Positions 36,333 to 44,676 of a stretch of 64,000 nucleotides of DNA are shown one piece after another. Both the position numbers and the translations under genes were made by a program. The notes below the pieces were generated by a model, which saw only the letters and a program-made list of their open reading frames with translations, searched no databases and was not told the origin of the DNA. The stretch spans positions 496,001-560,000 of the forward strand of contig JANQGQ010000012.1 in NCBI GenBank assembly GCA_028277185.1, written 5' to 3'. Every line of letters begins with the position of its first letter. Position 1 is the stretch's first letter. The stretch is from Woeseiaceae bacterium (lineage in GTDB: Bacteria > Pseudomonadota > Gammaproteobacteria > Steroidobacterales > Woeseiaceae).

Positions 36333-36473
36333 CTCAGCGCGTCGCGGACGGTGATGAGCGAGCGGCAGGCGAAACGCGAGATGGCGGCAATCGGGCTGGT
36401 CTGGGAGCGAACCGAGGACTTCCTGCCGCAGCAGCATTTCCTCGTGTTCAGGAAGCCCGAAGTGGGTGCGTAG
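36333..36473 (+). pseudogene. C-terminal remnant of a class I SAM-dependent methyltransferase
   Basis: The open frame just after the aldo/keto reductase encodes LSARRGRVMSERQAKREM followed by AAIGLVWERTEDFLPQQHFLVFRKP and a stop at 36471-36473. The ending REM-AA-G-L-x(5)-DFLPxQxFLVFR is the typical C-terminus of small SAM-dependent methyltransferases encoded with a secretion signal or as cytosolic enzymes. No SAM-binding domain precedes it, because the upstream sequence is the reductase gene. It is probably a leftover of a deletion that placed the reductase gene next to the lost gene. A 40-residue peptide could still be translated from ATG 36354. Confidence 0.65.
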
Positions 36474-36583
36474 GGCATGTTTTTGAGGGTGCGGACGGCG
36501 TGGTCGCCGGACGCCGTATTTGACGGGCGCCGTCGTTTACCGTTTGCTATGCGTCTTTCGCCACGCCCGGATCCCGTCTGACA

Positions 36584-38167
36584 ATGTCCGCGAAACCCGT
36601 AGCCCAGCCCGGCGAGACCCGGATCACCCGCTTTTTGCACGTCGTCGAGTGGCTCGGCAACGCCCTGCCGCACCCGGTAACGCTGTTCGCGCTGTTCGCG
36701 GCCGGGGTCGTCGTGCTGTCCGGGATCCTGGGCTTCTTCGAGGTCTCGGTCGTCGATCCGCGGCCCGAGGGCGCCAAGGGCCGCGCCGACAACGGCCTGA
36801 TCGAAGTCGTCAGCCTCCTCAATGCCGAGGGGCTCAGGATGATCGTCCTGAATCTCGTCAAAAACTTCGTCGAGTTTGCGCCGCTAGGTACCGTGCTCGT
36901 CGCGCTTCTGGGCGTCGGCGTCGCCGAGCGCTCGGGCTGGTTGACGGCCCTGATTCGCGGCATGGTACTGAACGCGCCGCCGAGCCTGGTCACGGTCATC
37001 ATCGTATTTGCCGGCGTCGTGTCGAATACCGCGTCGGAGATGGGTTACGTCGTGCTCGTGCCGCTTGCGGCGGTCGTTTTCTATTCCCTGGGCCGGCATC
37101 CGCTCGCTGGCCTCGCGGCCGCGTTCGCGGGCGTGTCGGGCGGCTACAGCGCCAACCTCTTCATCGGCACGGTCGATCCGCTGCTCTCGGGTATTACCAC
37201 CGAGGCGGCGCGCCTGATCGATCCGAGCTACGAGGTCGACGTCAGCGCGAACTGGTTCTTCATGATCGCCAGCACCTTCGTCATTACGCTGATCGGCAGC
37301 CTGATCAGTCTCAAGATCGTCGAGCCCTCGCTCGGCACCTACGAGGGCACGCCCGAGGGTGACGATGACGATCATCACCACATGGAGCCCCTGACCGCGG
37401 AAGAGAAGAAGGGTCTGTGGCGCTCGCTGTGGGCGACGCTGATCTTCGCGGGCGTCCTCGTCGCGCTGGTCGTACCCGAAGGCGCGGTGCTGCGGAACCA
37501 GGAGACCGGCGCGATCGCGGGCTCACCGTTCCTGCGCGGCATCGTTGCCGTGATCTTCGTCTACTTCCTGATGGTCGGCATAGTGTACGGCCGCACCGTG
37601 GGCACGATCCGGACGGACCGCGACGTCATCAACGCGATGGCTCACGCCATGAGCACGCTCGGGCTCTATATCGCGCTCGTGTTTTTCGCGGCGCAGTTCG
37701 TCAAGTTCTTCGGCTGGACCAATCTCGGCTCGATCACGGCGGTGACGGGTGCGACGTTCCTGCAGAACATCGGCCTCACGGGGCCGATCGTGTTCTTCCT
37801 GTTCATCCTCGTCTGTGCGTTCATCAACCTGATGCTCGGGTCGGCATCGGCGCAGTGGGCGGTGACCGCGCCGATTTTCGTGCCAATGCTCATGCTGCTC
37901 GGCTACTCGCCGGAGGTCATTCAGGCGGCCTACCGGATCGGCGATTCGAGTACGAACATCATCACGCCGATGATGAGCTACTTCGGGCTGATCATGGCCT
38001 TCGTGGCGCGCTACGTGCCGAAGGCAGGCGTCGGCACGCTGATCGCGATGATGCTGCCGTACTCGGTGGCGTTCATCACGCTATGGTCGCTGTTCTTCTT
38101 TCTCTGGACCTTCGTTATTGGACTACCGGTCGGTCCGGCGTCGCCGACTTACTACACGCCAGCTTAG
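36584..38167 (+). CDS. abgT: AbgT family transporter
   Basis: This 527-residue membrane protein of the AbgT family includes p-aminobenzoyl-glutamate importers and, in MtrF/YdaH, sulfonamide-type antimetabolite exporters. Family features are FLHVVEWLGNALPHPVTLF, SNTASEMGYVVLVPLAAVVF, GGYSANLFIGTVDPLLSGITTEAA, LMLGSASAQWAVTAPIFVPML and YRIGDSSTNIITPMMSYFGL. The cytoplasmic loop at about 263-275 contains four Asp followed by three His, a potential metal-binding patch. No abgA/abgB hydrolase genes are adjacent, so the transport direction is open. A small GTGTC palindrome begins at its stop codon. Confidence 0.92.
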   Translation: MSAKPVAQPGETRITRFLHVVEWLGNALPHPVTLFALFAAGVVVLSGILGFFEVSVVDPRPEGAKGRADNGLIEVVSLLNAEGLRMIVLNLVKNFVEFAPLGTVLVALLGVGVAERSGWLTALIRGMVLNAPPSLVTVIIVFAGVVSNTASEMGYVVLVPLAAVVFYSLGRHPLAGLAAAFAGVSGGYSANLFIGTVDPLLSGITTEAARLIDPSYEVDVSANWFFMIASTFVITLIGSLISLKIVEPSLGTYEGTPEGDDDDHHHMEPLTAEEKKGLWRSLWATLIFAGVLVALVVPEGAVLRNQETGAIAGSPFLRGIVAVIFVYFLMVGIVYGRTVGTIRTDRDVINAMAHAMSTLGLYIALVFFAAQFVKFFGWTNLGSITAVTGATFLQNIGLTGPIVFFLFILVCAFINLMLGSASAQWAVTAPIFVPMLMLLGYSPEVIQAAYRIGDSSTNIITPMMSYFGLIMAFVARYVPKAGVGTLIAMMLPYSVAFITLWSLFFFLWTFVIGLPVGPASPTYYTPA

Positions 38168-38254
38168 GTGTCTGACACCAAATTCCCTATACGCCTGCCT
38201 GGACCTTAACAGCCGGCGCCCGGTGCCGCCGAACGGTTACACGCCTGCTTAGGT
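38153..38254. repeat. 17-bp direct repeat around the end of abgT
   Basis: TACACGCCAGCTTAGGT (38153-38169, including the stop codon) recurs as TACACGCCTGCTTAGGT (38238-38254) with one mismatch. The 68 nt between hold the short palindrome described separately and GC-rich filler with no gene. This pattern could mark a small insertion bounded by a duplication of the gene end. Confidence 0.45.
38167..38179. repeat. Short palindrome GGTGTC-T-GACACC at the abgT stop
   Basis: Perfect 6-nt arms flank a single T, beginning at the last base of the abgT stop codon. It has the same GTGTC/GACAC core as the hairpins at 23200-23226 and 49654-49728 and could be a minimal member of the same repeat family. Confidence 0.45.
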
Positions 38255-38280
38255 CTACGCGGCCTGTGCCCGCATAAGTC

Positions 38281-39531
38281 CTATTCCGACTGCAGCGCAA
38301 CGACGGGATCCATGCGCGCCGCCGACATAGCCGGGTAGACGCCGAAACCCACGGCGATGCCGACACAGACGGCAACGGCGACTACGATCACGAGGATCGA
38401 CCACGCGACGGCCCAGCCCGCGAAGGCCGCGATCGCGTACGCCAGCACGATGCCCAGCAGTACGCCGATCAGCGCGCCGATGAGCGCGATGACCATCGCC
38501 TCCACGAGAAACTGGCGGACGATATCGTTTTCGCGGGCGCCGATGGCGCGCAGCAGGCCGATCTCCGACTTCCGCTCCATGACGCTGGCCAGCATGATGT
38601 TCATGATGCCGATGCCGCCGACCAGAAGCGAGATGCCGGCAACGGCGGACATGACGATCGTGAAGATGCGCTGCGTCTGCTGGTGCTGCGCCAGCAGGCG
38701 TGCCGGGACCACGATCTGGTAATCGTCCTGCTCGCCGTGGCGGCGGTTGAGCAGATGGTCGATCGCGAGCGCCGCCTGATCGGGCTCGTAGCCCGGTGCG
38801 ATGCGTATCTTGAGCTGATCGAGCTCAGCGCTCAGCTCCTGCTGCTTGAGCCGCGCGAGTCCGGTTTCGAGCGGCAGGTAGATATGGCGCGCCTCGCCGC
38901 CGATCTCCCGGCCCTCGAATTGATTGTCCTCGAGCTGGCGGTCGCGCAGGACGCCGGTTACTTCGAGCCACAGATGATTGACCTTGATGAACTTGCCGAC
39001 GGCGTCGCCGTTCGGAAACAGGTCCTGCGCCGCGCCGCTGCCGAGTACGGCGGTCTGGGCAAAGCGGCGGTTGTCGTCCGCGGTGAAAACGGCGCCGCGA
39101 TCGGCTTCGAGACTCGACAGCTCGAACCAGGCGGGACTGACGGCGTACACCGTGGCGCGGCTCTGCCCCTCGCGGGAAAACAGCGACCAGGTGCGCAGCT
39201 TACGGCTGCCCGCCCAGCTTTCGGCAAACGCCAGCGTTTCCGCAATGGCCTCGGCGTCGCGCACGTTGAGTCCCGCCGAGTACTTGCGGACCTCCTTGCG
39301 CGTGTCCGCATCGAGCCTTCGCGCCTCGACGATCAGGTTCCTCAAGCCCATGCCCTCAATCAGCTCGAGCGCCTGCCGCTTGCCGCCCTCGCTCACGGCC
39401 AGCATCGCGATGACGGCGCCCACCCCGAACACCATGCCGAGTAAGGTCAGTGCGGTTCGCAGGCGGTGGTGCGCAAGCTGGCCGAGTGCCTGGCGCACGT
39501 CGAGCAGGAAATGCCTGATGCCGGTGCTCAT
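38281..39531 (-). CDS. ABC transporter permease, MacB/FtsX type
   Basis: This 416-residue permease has the MacB topology. One N-terminal helix (TALTLLGMVFGVGAVIAML) is followed by a large periplasmic domain of about 230 residues and three C-terminal helices (IFTIVMSAVAGISLLVGGIGIMNIM; FLVEAMVIALIGALIGVLLGIVLAYAI; WSILVIVVAVAVCVGIAVGF). The coupling motif VMERKSEIGLLRAIGARENDI precedes the second C-terminal helix. It is the last gene of a five-gene operon, and its ATG overlaps the stop of the third adaptor (ATGA). Unlike E. coli MacB, the ATPase is a separate protein. Substrate is unknown. Confidence 0.9.
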   Translation of the reverse strand: MSTGIRHFLLDVRQALGQLAHHRLRTALTLLGMVFGVGAVIAMLAVSEGGKRQALELIEGMGLRNLIVEARRLDADTRKEVRKYSAGLNVRDAEAIAETLAFAESWAGSRKLRTWSLFSREGQSRATVYAVSPAWFELSSLEADRGAVFTADDNRRFAQTAVLGSGAAQDLFPNGDAVGKFIKVNHLWLEVTGVLRDRQLEDNQFEGREIGGEARHIYLPLETGLARLKQQELSAELDQLKIRIAPGYEPDQAALAIDHLLNRRHGEQDDYQIVVPARLLAQHQQTQRIFTIVMSAVAGISLLVGGIGIMNIMLASVMERKSEIGLLRAIGARENDIVRQFLVEAMVIALIGALIGVLLGIVLAYAIAAFAGWAVAWSILVIVVAVAVCVGIAVGFGVYPAMSAARMDPVVALQSE

Positions 39532-40736
39532 CCGGCGTCGGGCGGCGTCACGAGGCTGATGCGCTCGCCGGGCGCGAGGCCGTCGACCACCTCGACGAGA
39601 TCCGGGCTGCGCTGGCCCAGCGTAACGCCGCGGCGGCTGCTGGCGCCGCCGTCGATGACATAGACGTGCGGCGCATCCGCGTCGCCGTAGACGGCCTGCG
39701 CCGGCACGACGATGCCGCCATCTACGCGTCCCGTGACGATCTCGGCGCGTAGCTGGCTGCCGACGTGCATGAGGTCGGCGTCCACGTCGTCGATCGTCGC
39801 CTCGACGCTGAAGAATCGCTGCGGATCGCGGCGGCTCTGCGGGCTGGCGACCGGCGAGACGGCCTCGACGACGCCCGTGAATTCGCGTTCGACCGCGGAA
39901 TCGAGCCGCATCCTGACTGTCTGTCCGGGCAGTAGCCCAACGGCATCGTTTTCCGGCACGTATAGCCTCGCTTTGACCTTGCCGCGAACCGGCAGCAGGC
40001 CGATAGGCATGCCCGGGAACACCCGCTTGCCCTTGCCGATCTTGTCGCCCCAGCGCGTGCGGGCGTAGACGAGCGTTCCGTCCGCCGGACTTCTGAGCTC
40101 CATCATCCCGAGCGCCATGTCCTGCTTCTCGAGCTTGGTCAATTCGCCCTGCTGCTCGGCGCGGATCAGATTCTGCTCCGCCTGAATACGCTGGTCGAAC
40201 GTATCCGACTGCCAGTCGAGAAAGCCGGCCTGCGCGTCGAGAAAGTCGAGGTCCGCCAGCGCGTCGATGAACTCGTTGCGGCTCATCAGGCGCTCGTCGA
40301 GGCTGGCGAACGTCTCCGAGATATCGCGTTCGCCCTCGACGGCCTCCGTCTCGTGCCCGATCCTCGCGAGTTCGACTTCGCTCAGCCGTTCTGCATTGGC
40401 CAGCTGGAACTCCGATTTGGCGACGGCCAGCGCACTGGTTTCGCGATCGAGCTGGATTTGCACGTCGTCGAAGCGGGCGATGACGTCGCCCTTGCGGATA
40501 TCGGAGAATTCGGGCGCGATCCACGCAATGTTGAAGCCCATGCGGATCGACCCGGGCAGCGCGATGGAGAGAGACTCCGACGCAATGAGCTCGCCGCGCG
40601 CCCGCACCTTGAATTCGGTCGTTTCGGTGTCGGCCCTCACGCTGGGCACGGCGGAGCCTGGGTTGCTGCACGCCGCCAGCAGCGTCGCGAGCATTGCGGA
40701 CATCGGGAATACCGCAAGCACCGGTAAGCGGCGCAT
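39528..40736 (-). CDS. HlyD/MacA-type periplasmic adaptor lipoprotein (third of three)
   Basis: This 402-residue adaptor has lipobox LAAC (Cys23). It has a barrel-sandwich N-part (FKVRARGELIASESLSIALPG, then KGDVIARFDD), a long coiled coil (about 95-200, including LDRETSALAVAKSEFQLANAERLSEVEL), the second half-lipoyl PADGTLVYAR, a beta barrel (VPENDAVGLLPGQTVRMRL) and a membrane-proximal domain (GGIVVPAQAVYGDADAPHVYVIDGGASSRRGV). It is the only lipoprotein of the three adaptors. It overlaps the genes on both sides and probably contacts the permease encoded next. Confidence 0.87.
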   Translation of the reverse strand: MRRLPVLAVFPMSAMLATLLAACSNPGSAVPSVRADTETTEFKVRARGELIASESLSIALPGSIRMGFNIAWIAPEFSDIRKGDVIARFDDVQIQLDRETSALAVAKSEFQLANAERLSEVELARIGHETEAVEGERDISETFASLDERLMSRNEFIDALADLDFLDAQAGFLDWQSDTFDQRIQAEQNLIRAEQQGELTKLEKQDMALGMMELRSPADGTLVYARTRWGDKIGKGKRVFPGMPIGLLPVRGKVKARLYVPENDAVGLLPGQTVRMRLDSAVEREFTGVVEAVSPVASPQSRRDPQRFFSVEATIDDVDADLMHVGSQLRAEIVTGRVDGGIVVPAQAVYGDADAPHVYVIDGGASSRRGVTLGQRSPDLVEVVDGLAPGERISLVTPPDAG

Positions 40737-41884
40737 CAGAATCTCACCGCGTCGCCGGGCTCGAGTCCGGCGTCGACGATCGTAAGGCCCGCGGAACTCC
40801 GGCCGAGGACGACCGGACGCCAGCTGCCGCCGCGCACCGCGACGCCGGGCTTGCCGTCGCGGTAGGCGATCGCACGGTCCGGAACCGCGAGCGCGTCGCG
40901 TTCCATGGCGACGGTGATCGTGACCTTGGCCGACATGCCCGGCCGCAGGTTTTTAACGATTTCGTCGGGGATGCTTATCTCGACGTCCCGGACCATTGCC
41001 TGCGTAAAGCGCGACTGCCGGCGCACGACGCTCGCGATGCTGATGACCTCGCCCGGAATCGCCGAGCCGCCGGCGGCATCGACGCTGACCACGGCCCGCT
41101 GTCCGACCTCGATCGCGGCGGCGGCGTACTCGAGCACCTCGGCGCGGACGATCAGCTTGTCCGGGTCGACGAGTTCCGCGATCACGATACCCGGGTTTAC
41201 CGAGTCGTTGACGTCGAGCTTCTGGCCTTGGGGGTCCGTGCCGACGACGACGATACCGCTCCGCGGAGCGAGAATCGTGAATGAATCGAGCTCGCGCTCG
41301 GCGCCCGCGACCTCGCTCTCGAGCCGCCGGACGTCCGCATCGAGCTCCGCGCGCTTGGCATCGCGCACGCGCTCGACGAGATCGCCGCGCAAGAGGGCGC
41401 GCTCGTAGAGTTTCGCCGCGATCTCCTTTTCCTCGAGGAGCTTCTGGTACTCGAGGCCGGCATAGACTTCCGGGCCTACGGCGGCCATGCGCGCCGCCTT
41501 CTCCATCTCGCTTTTCGCAGAGGCAAGCGTGACTTTCTCTTCCTCGATCTCCTGCGCTTGCGTTTCGAGGAGCGATTCGAGTTCCGAGCGCTTGGCATTG
41601 AGTTCGGCGTTCAGCGTGCGCACGCGGTCGTCCGTCGCGCTGCCGTCGAACTTCGCCAGAACGTCGCCCGGATTCACGAACGAGCCCTCCCTCGCCAGCT
41701 CGGTAATCGTGATACGCCAGCTGCGGCTCGGCGGCGGCCCGAAGCGCAAGGGGTCGCTGGACGTAACGGTGCCGCTTGCCGCGACCGTGATCGGCCGGTC
41801 CGCCGCCTGCACCTCGATCCACTGCTGGGCCGCCGACGCGGCCGGCAGCAGCAACAGGACGGCCAGTGAAGCCCGACGAATCAC
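40736..41884 (-). CDS. HlyD/MacA-type periplasmic adaptor (second of three)
   Basis: This 382-residue protein has a cleavable signal peptide (RASLAVLLLLPAASAA), a half-lipoyl segment (REGSFVNPGDVLAKFDG) and a heptad-rich hairpin of about 140 residues (VRTLNAELNAKRSELESLLE to DADVRRLESEVAGAERELDSF). The second half-lipoyl (ILAPRSGIVVVGTDPQG), beta barrel (VEVGQRAVVSVDAAGG) and C-terminal region (AVPDRAIAYRDGKPGVAVRGG) follow. It differs clearly from the other two adaptors in coil length and sequence, so the three are old paralogues. Stop and start codons overlap with its neighbours. Confidence 0.87.
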   Translation of the reverse strand: MIRRASLAVLLLLPAASAAQQWIEVQAADRPITVAASGTVTSSDPLRFGPPPSRSWRITITELAREGSFVNPGDVLAKFDGSATDDRVRTLNAELNAKRSELESLLETQAQEIEEEKVTLASAKSEMEKAARMAAVGPEVYAGLEYQKLLEEKEIAAKLYERALLRGDLVERVRDAKRAELDADVRRLESEVAGAERELDSFTILAPRSGIVVVGTDPQGQKLDVNDSVNPGIVIAELVDPDKLIVRAEVLEYAAAAIEVGQRAVVSVDAAGGSAIPGEVISIASVVRRQSRFTQAMVRDVEISIPDEIVKNLRPGMSAKVTITVAMERDALAVPDRAIAYRDGKPGVAVRGGSWRPVVLGRSSAGLTIVDAGLEPGDAVRF

Positions 41885-42843
41885 CGATCGATCTCCTGCA
41901 CCGAGAGGAGGCCCATGACGCTCATGCCGGGCATGAGCTGCTCGGGAATGCCGGCCGTCGGGGTTGCAAGCATCTCGAAATAGCCGCTGTCCGACCAGGC
42001 GGTTCGGCCGACCGCCTGGCTCGATGCCCAGCTGACGTTGGCGGGAAACGGGCGGTCGCCCAGGGCGTCGGCAACGATGCTGAGTGACTGACCCGAGCGG
42101 ACCTCGCGAATGTCCGCCTCATGTACCCAGAAGCGAATCTTGAGATCGTCGCGGCTGGCGATCGACGCGATTTCGAAGCCGGCCTGCAGGGTCTCGCCCG
42201 GAAAGACCTTGGTGCCCGTGTAGGGATTGTTGCCGTAGATGATGAACCCGGCTTTCTCGGCGCTGATTGCGGTGGCGTTCAGTGCATCGCGCATGCGCTG
42301 ATAGTTCGATTCGGCCTGGCTGACTTCGAGCGCGGTTTCCCGGATGACGTCCTCGAGTTCCTCGCGCTTGTTGAGTAGTTCAGCCTCGCGGCGTATCAGG
42401 TCTTTCTTGCTGGTCTCGAAGTCGAGCTGAAAGCGGTCGTAGTCGATTCTGGGAATTGTGTCCGCCGGGATGATCGCGTCCAGCTCGGCGAGCCGCACCG
42501 CGGACTCGGCCCGGAGCACTTCGCTTTCCGCCTCCAGCACCTGGAGCTTGAGCTCGTCGATACGGCGCGCAGCGGTCAGACGGCTCTTCTCGAGATTGGT
42601 GCGGGCCTGTTCCTCGTCGGAGATCAGGTTCCCCGGTTCGAGCCGGACGACGACGTCGCCGACCTCCACGGCCGTGCCCTCGGGTGCCATCCATTCGATC
42701 TGGCGCTGCCAGGCGCCCGGCAGCGACGGCATCTCGATGGTTTGCGCGAGGCTGTCCTCCACGACGCCGGTCAACAGCGGCTGCCCCGAGACGGTGAGCG
42801 GAACGACGGCCGCGCCCAGCAGACTAGTGAGTACTCGAATCAT
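41881..42843 (-). CDS. HlyD-type periplasmic adaptor, short form (first of three)
   Basis: This 320-residue protein has a signal peptide (RVLTSLLGAAVVPLTVSG). Recognisable parts are a half-lipoyl segment (PEGTAVEVGDVVVRLEPGN), a long coiled-coil hairpin of about residues 75-185, the second lipoyl part (SAEKAGFIIYGNNPYTGTKVFPGE) and a beta barrel (SGQSLSIVADALG). It ends with QLMPGMSVMGLLSVQE and lacks the membrane-proximal domain of the other two, being 60-80 residues shorter. It overlaps the ATPase gene upstream by 20 nt and the second adaptor downstream by 4 nt. Confidence 0.85.
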   Translation of the reverse strand: MIRVLTSLLGAAVVPLTVSGQPLLTGVVEDSLAQTIEMPSLPGAWQRQIEWMAPEGTAVEVGDVVVRLEPGNLISDEEQARTNLEKSRLTAARRIDELKLQVLEAESEVLRAESAVRLAELDAIIPADTIPRIDYDRFQLDFETSKKDLIRREAELLNKREELEDVIRETALEVSQAESNYQRMRDALNATAISAEKAGFIIYGNNPYTGTKVFPGETLQAGFEIASIASRDDLKIRFWVHEADIREVRSGQSLSIVADALGDRPFPANVSWASSQAVGRTAWSDSGYFEMLATPTAGIPEQLMPGMSVMGLLSVQEIDR

Positions 42844-43501
42844 GCTCGATTCTTCCGTCGCGCATGCGGATCAGACGCCTCGCGTGCGCGGCAATTTCGT
42901 CTTCATGGGTGACCATCAGGATCGTCTGGCCGGAAGCGTTCAGTTCCGCAAACAGTCCCATGATCTCGTCCGAGGTTCGACTGTCGAGATTGCCGGTTGG
43001 TTCATCGGCGAGCAGGATCGGTGGCGAATTGATCAGAGACCGGGCGATGGCGACCCGTTGCCGCTGGCCGCCGGAGAGCTGGTTCGGTCGGTGATCGAGC
43101 CGGTCGGCGAGTCCCAGACGGGCCATGAGCTCGGCTGCCCGCTCGCGGAGCACGGTCGAATCGCGGCCCGAATACCTCAAGGGGAGCAGGACGTTCTCGA
43201 GCGCCGTCATGCGCGGCAGCAGGTGGAAACTCTGGAAAACGAAGCCGATCTTCTCGTTTCGAATGGCGGACAGCGCCGAGTCGTCGAGGCTGTTCACCGG
43301 TTCGCCGAGCAGGCGGTATTCGCCGGCGTCGGGCGTGTCCAGACAGCCCAGGATGTTCATCAGAGTGGACTTGCCGGAGCCGGACGGGCCCATGACCGCG
43401 ACGAAGTCGCCTTCGTCGATCGCGAGATCGACGTCGTCCAGCGCGTGGACCCAGGAGTCGCCGACATGGAAGTGGCGGCATAGGCTGGCGGTTTCGATCA
43501 T
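42824..43501 (-). CDS. ABC transporter ATP-binding protein, MacB/LolD type
   Basis: This 225-residue ATPase has all ABC motifs: Walker A GPSGSGKSTLMN, Q-loop VFQSFHLLPRMTALENV, signature LSGGQRQRVAIARSL, Walker B ILLADEPTGNLDS and the switch His in MVTHEDEIAAHARR. It powers export with the permease encoded four genes downstream. It is the first gene of the five-gene set. The chosen ATG (43501) matches the family N-terminus (IETASLCRHFHVG); an in-frame start 189 nt upstream would add sequence unlike the family. Confidence 0.92.
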   Translation of the reverse strand: MIETASLCRHFHVGDSWVHALDDVDLAIDEGDFVAVMGPSGSGKSTLMNILGCLDTPDAGEYRLLGEPVNSLDDSALSAIRNEKIGFVFQSFHLLPRMTALENVLLPLRYSGRDSTVLRERAAELMARLGLADRLDHRPNQLSGGQRQRVAIARSLINSPPILLADEPTGNLDSRTSDEIMGLFAELNASGQTILMVTHEDEIAAHARRLIRMRDGRIEHDSSTH

Positions 43502-43756
43502 TCCCTCTGGCTCGTTCGGCGGGGTCAGGGTCGCATTATCCGGCACGACGCGCCGCCGGCAACCCGGAGCCCATACGAGGCCGCCAGATGCCGCGAAACT
43601 CATTATGGTCGCAGCAGCGCGTATGCCCGCAAAAAGTATCTGTGTCGCGCCGGGTCCCGGCTCATCAAGTGCGATGCCGCCGATACGCACAAGGATTACC
43701 GGGCAGCCCGATTGTCCGGGCGGCCCGGCCCGCTGCGAGAAGGCTCAAGACGGCTG

Positions 43757-44290
43757 CTAGTCGGCCGTTTCGCTCCCGGTCCGATACTCTACCCAGGCGG
43801 CGCCGCGCAAATCGCCGGCTTCGAAGCCGGTTGCCTCGTCGTTCGGATAGTGCGCTGCCAGCGCCTCCGCTACGGCGGGGTCCAGGGAGCTGCCATGGCA
43901 GGCGAGGCACAGCGGCTGGGTAAGGATCGGTTCGACATAACCTTCCCGACCGGCGTCCAGAGATACCGTTCGCGGCGCCCGATCCTGGGGGTCCTCGAGC
44001 CAGGCCGCGATCGCCTCGCGCACCCATACCGGCCCGGAGTTGGCCGGGTTGCGCAGACGATGGCTGCTGCGGCCGATCCTGACGCCTTCCTTCGAATGCT
44101 CCGCCGCGAGAGCCGGCGCTTCGAGTCGGCATACGTCAATGGCGTTTGCCGGCCCGAGCTGCATGCCCTCCACGAGCGCCGCCTTGAGATCCCGCTTGAA
44201 CGGTGCGAGCAGGGTTTCGCCGTCCGGCGCCGGTGCGTCAGCCTGCGCGGCACTGGCCAGCAGCAACGCGATCGCGATCGTCTTCTTCAT
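43757..44290 (-). CDS. Periplasmic DUF3365 haem protein
   Basis: This 177-residue protein has an N-terminal signal peptide (KKTIAIALLLASAAQA) and one c-type haem site, CLACH, in ILTQPLCLACHGSSLDP. The surrounding RIGRSSHRLRNPANSGPVWVREAI matches the DUF3365/Tll0287-like family of sensor-type haem domains. It is the third gene after the persulfide-dioxygenase-like and TIGR01244 genes (20 nt spacing), which suggests a redox or gas-sensing or electron-transfer part in sulfide metabolism. Confidence 0.82.
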   Translation of the reverse strand: MKKTIAIALLLASAAQADAPAPDGETLLAPFKRDLKAALVEGMQLGPANAIDVCRLEAPALAAEHSKEGVRIGRSSHRLRNPANSGPVWVREAIAAWLEDPQDRAPRTVSLDAGREGYVEPILTQPLCLACHGSSLDPAVAEALAAHYPNDEATGFEAGDLRGAAWVEYRTGSETAD

Positions 44291-44310
44291 CGCCGCTACT
44301 CCGTGTGCAT

Positions 44311-44643
44311 TCAGGATTTGCCGACGCGCTGGTAGAGCATCAGCGACCGCATGCCGCTCTTGCAGAAAGCGAGCACTTTGCCTTGTGCGGCCGCGAGCAC
44401 GACCGAGAGCTTTTCCTCATGCAAGCTGTCGATGCCCGACGCGTCGATCGGTATGTGGTGGAAGTTGAGCCCGTGGCGCTCGGCGGCGGCGCTCAGGTCG
44501 GCGAAGGCCGGCTGCTCCGGATCCTCGTGATCCGGTCGATTGCAGACGACGTCGGTATAGCCGTCGCCTGCCAGGTCCGGCAAATGGTGTTCGTGGATCT
44601 GCTCGGCAATCGAGTAGTCGGCGGAGACTTTACGCAGATTCAT
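44311..44643 (-). CDS. TIGR01244 (DUF442) phosphatase-like/sulfurtransferase-like protein
   Basis: This 110-residue protein contains VCNRPDHEDPEQPAFADLSAAAERHGLNFHHIPID and the active-site-like FCKSGMRS loop. These are hallmarks of the TIGR01244 family, whose domain is fused to or encoded beside the Blh/ETHE1-like persulfide dioxygenase in many proteobacteria. The Cys-containing loop resembles dual-specificity phosphatases but probably handles sulfane sulfur. It lies 33 nt downstream of the metallo-hydrolase gene in the same direction. Confidence 0.87.
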   Translation of the reverse strand: MNLRKVSADYSIAEQIHEHHLPDLAGDGYTDVVCNRPDHEDPEQPAFADLSAAAERHGLNFHHIPIDASGIDSLHEEKLSVVLAAAQGKVLAFCKSGMRSLMLYQRVGKS

Positions 44644-44676
44644 GAGCGGGTACTCCCGGGGTGCCAGGTTCTCGGT

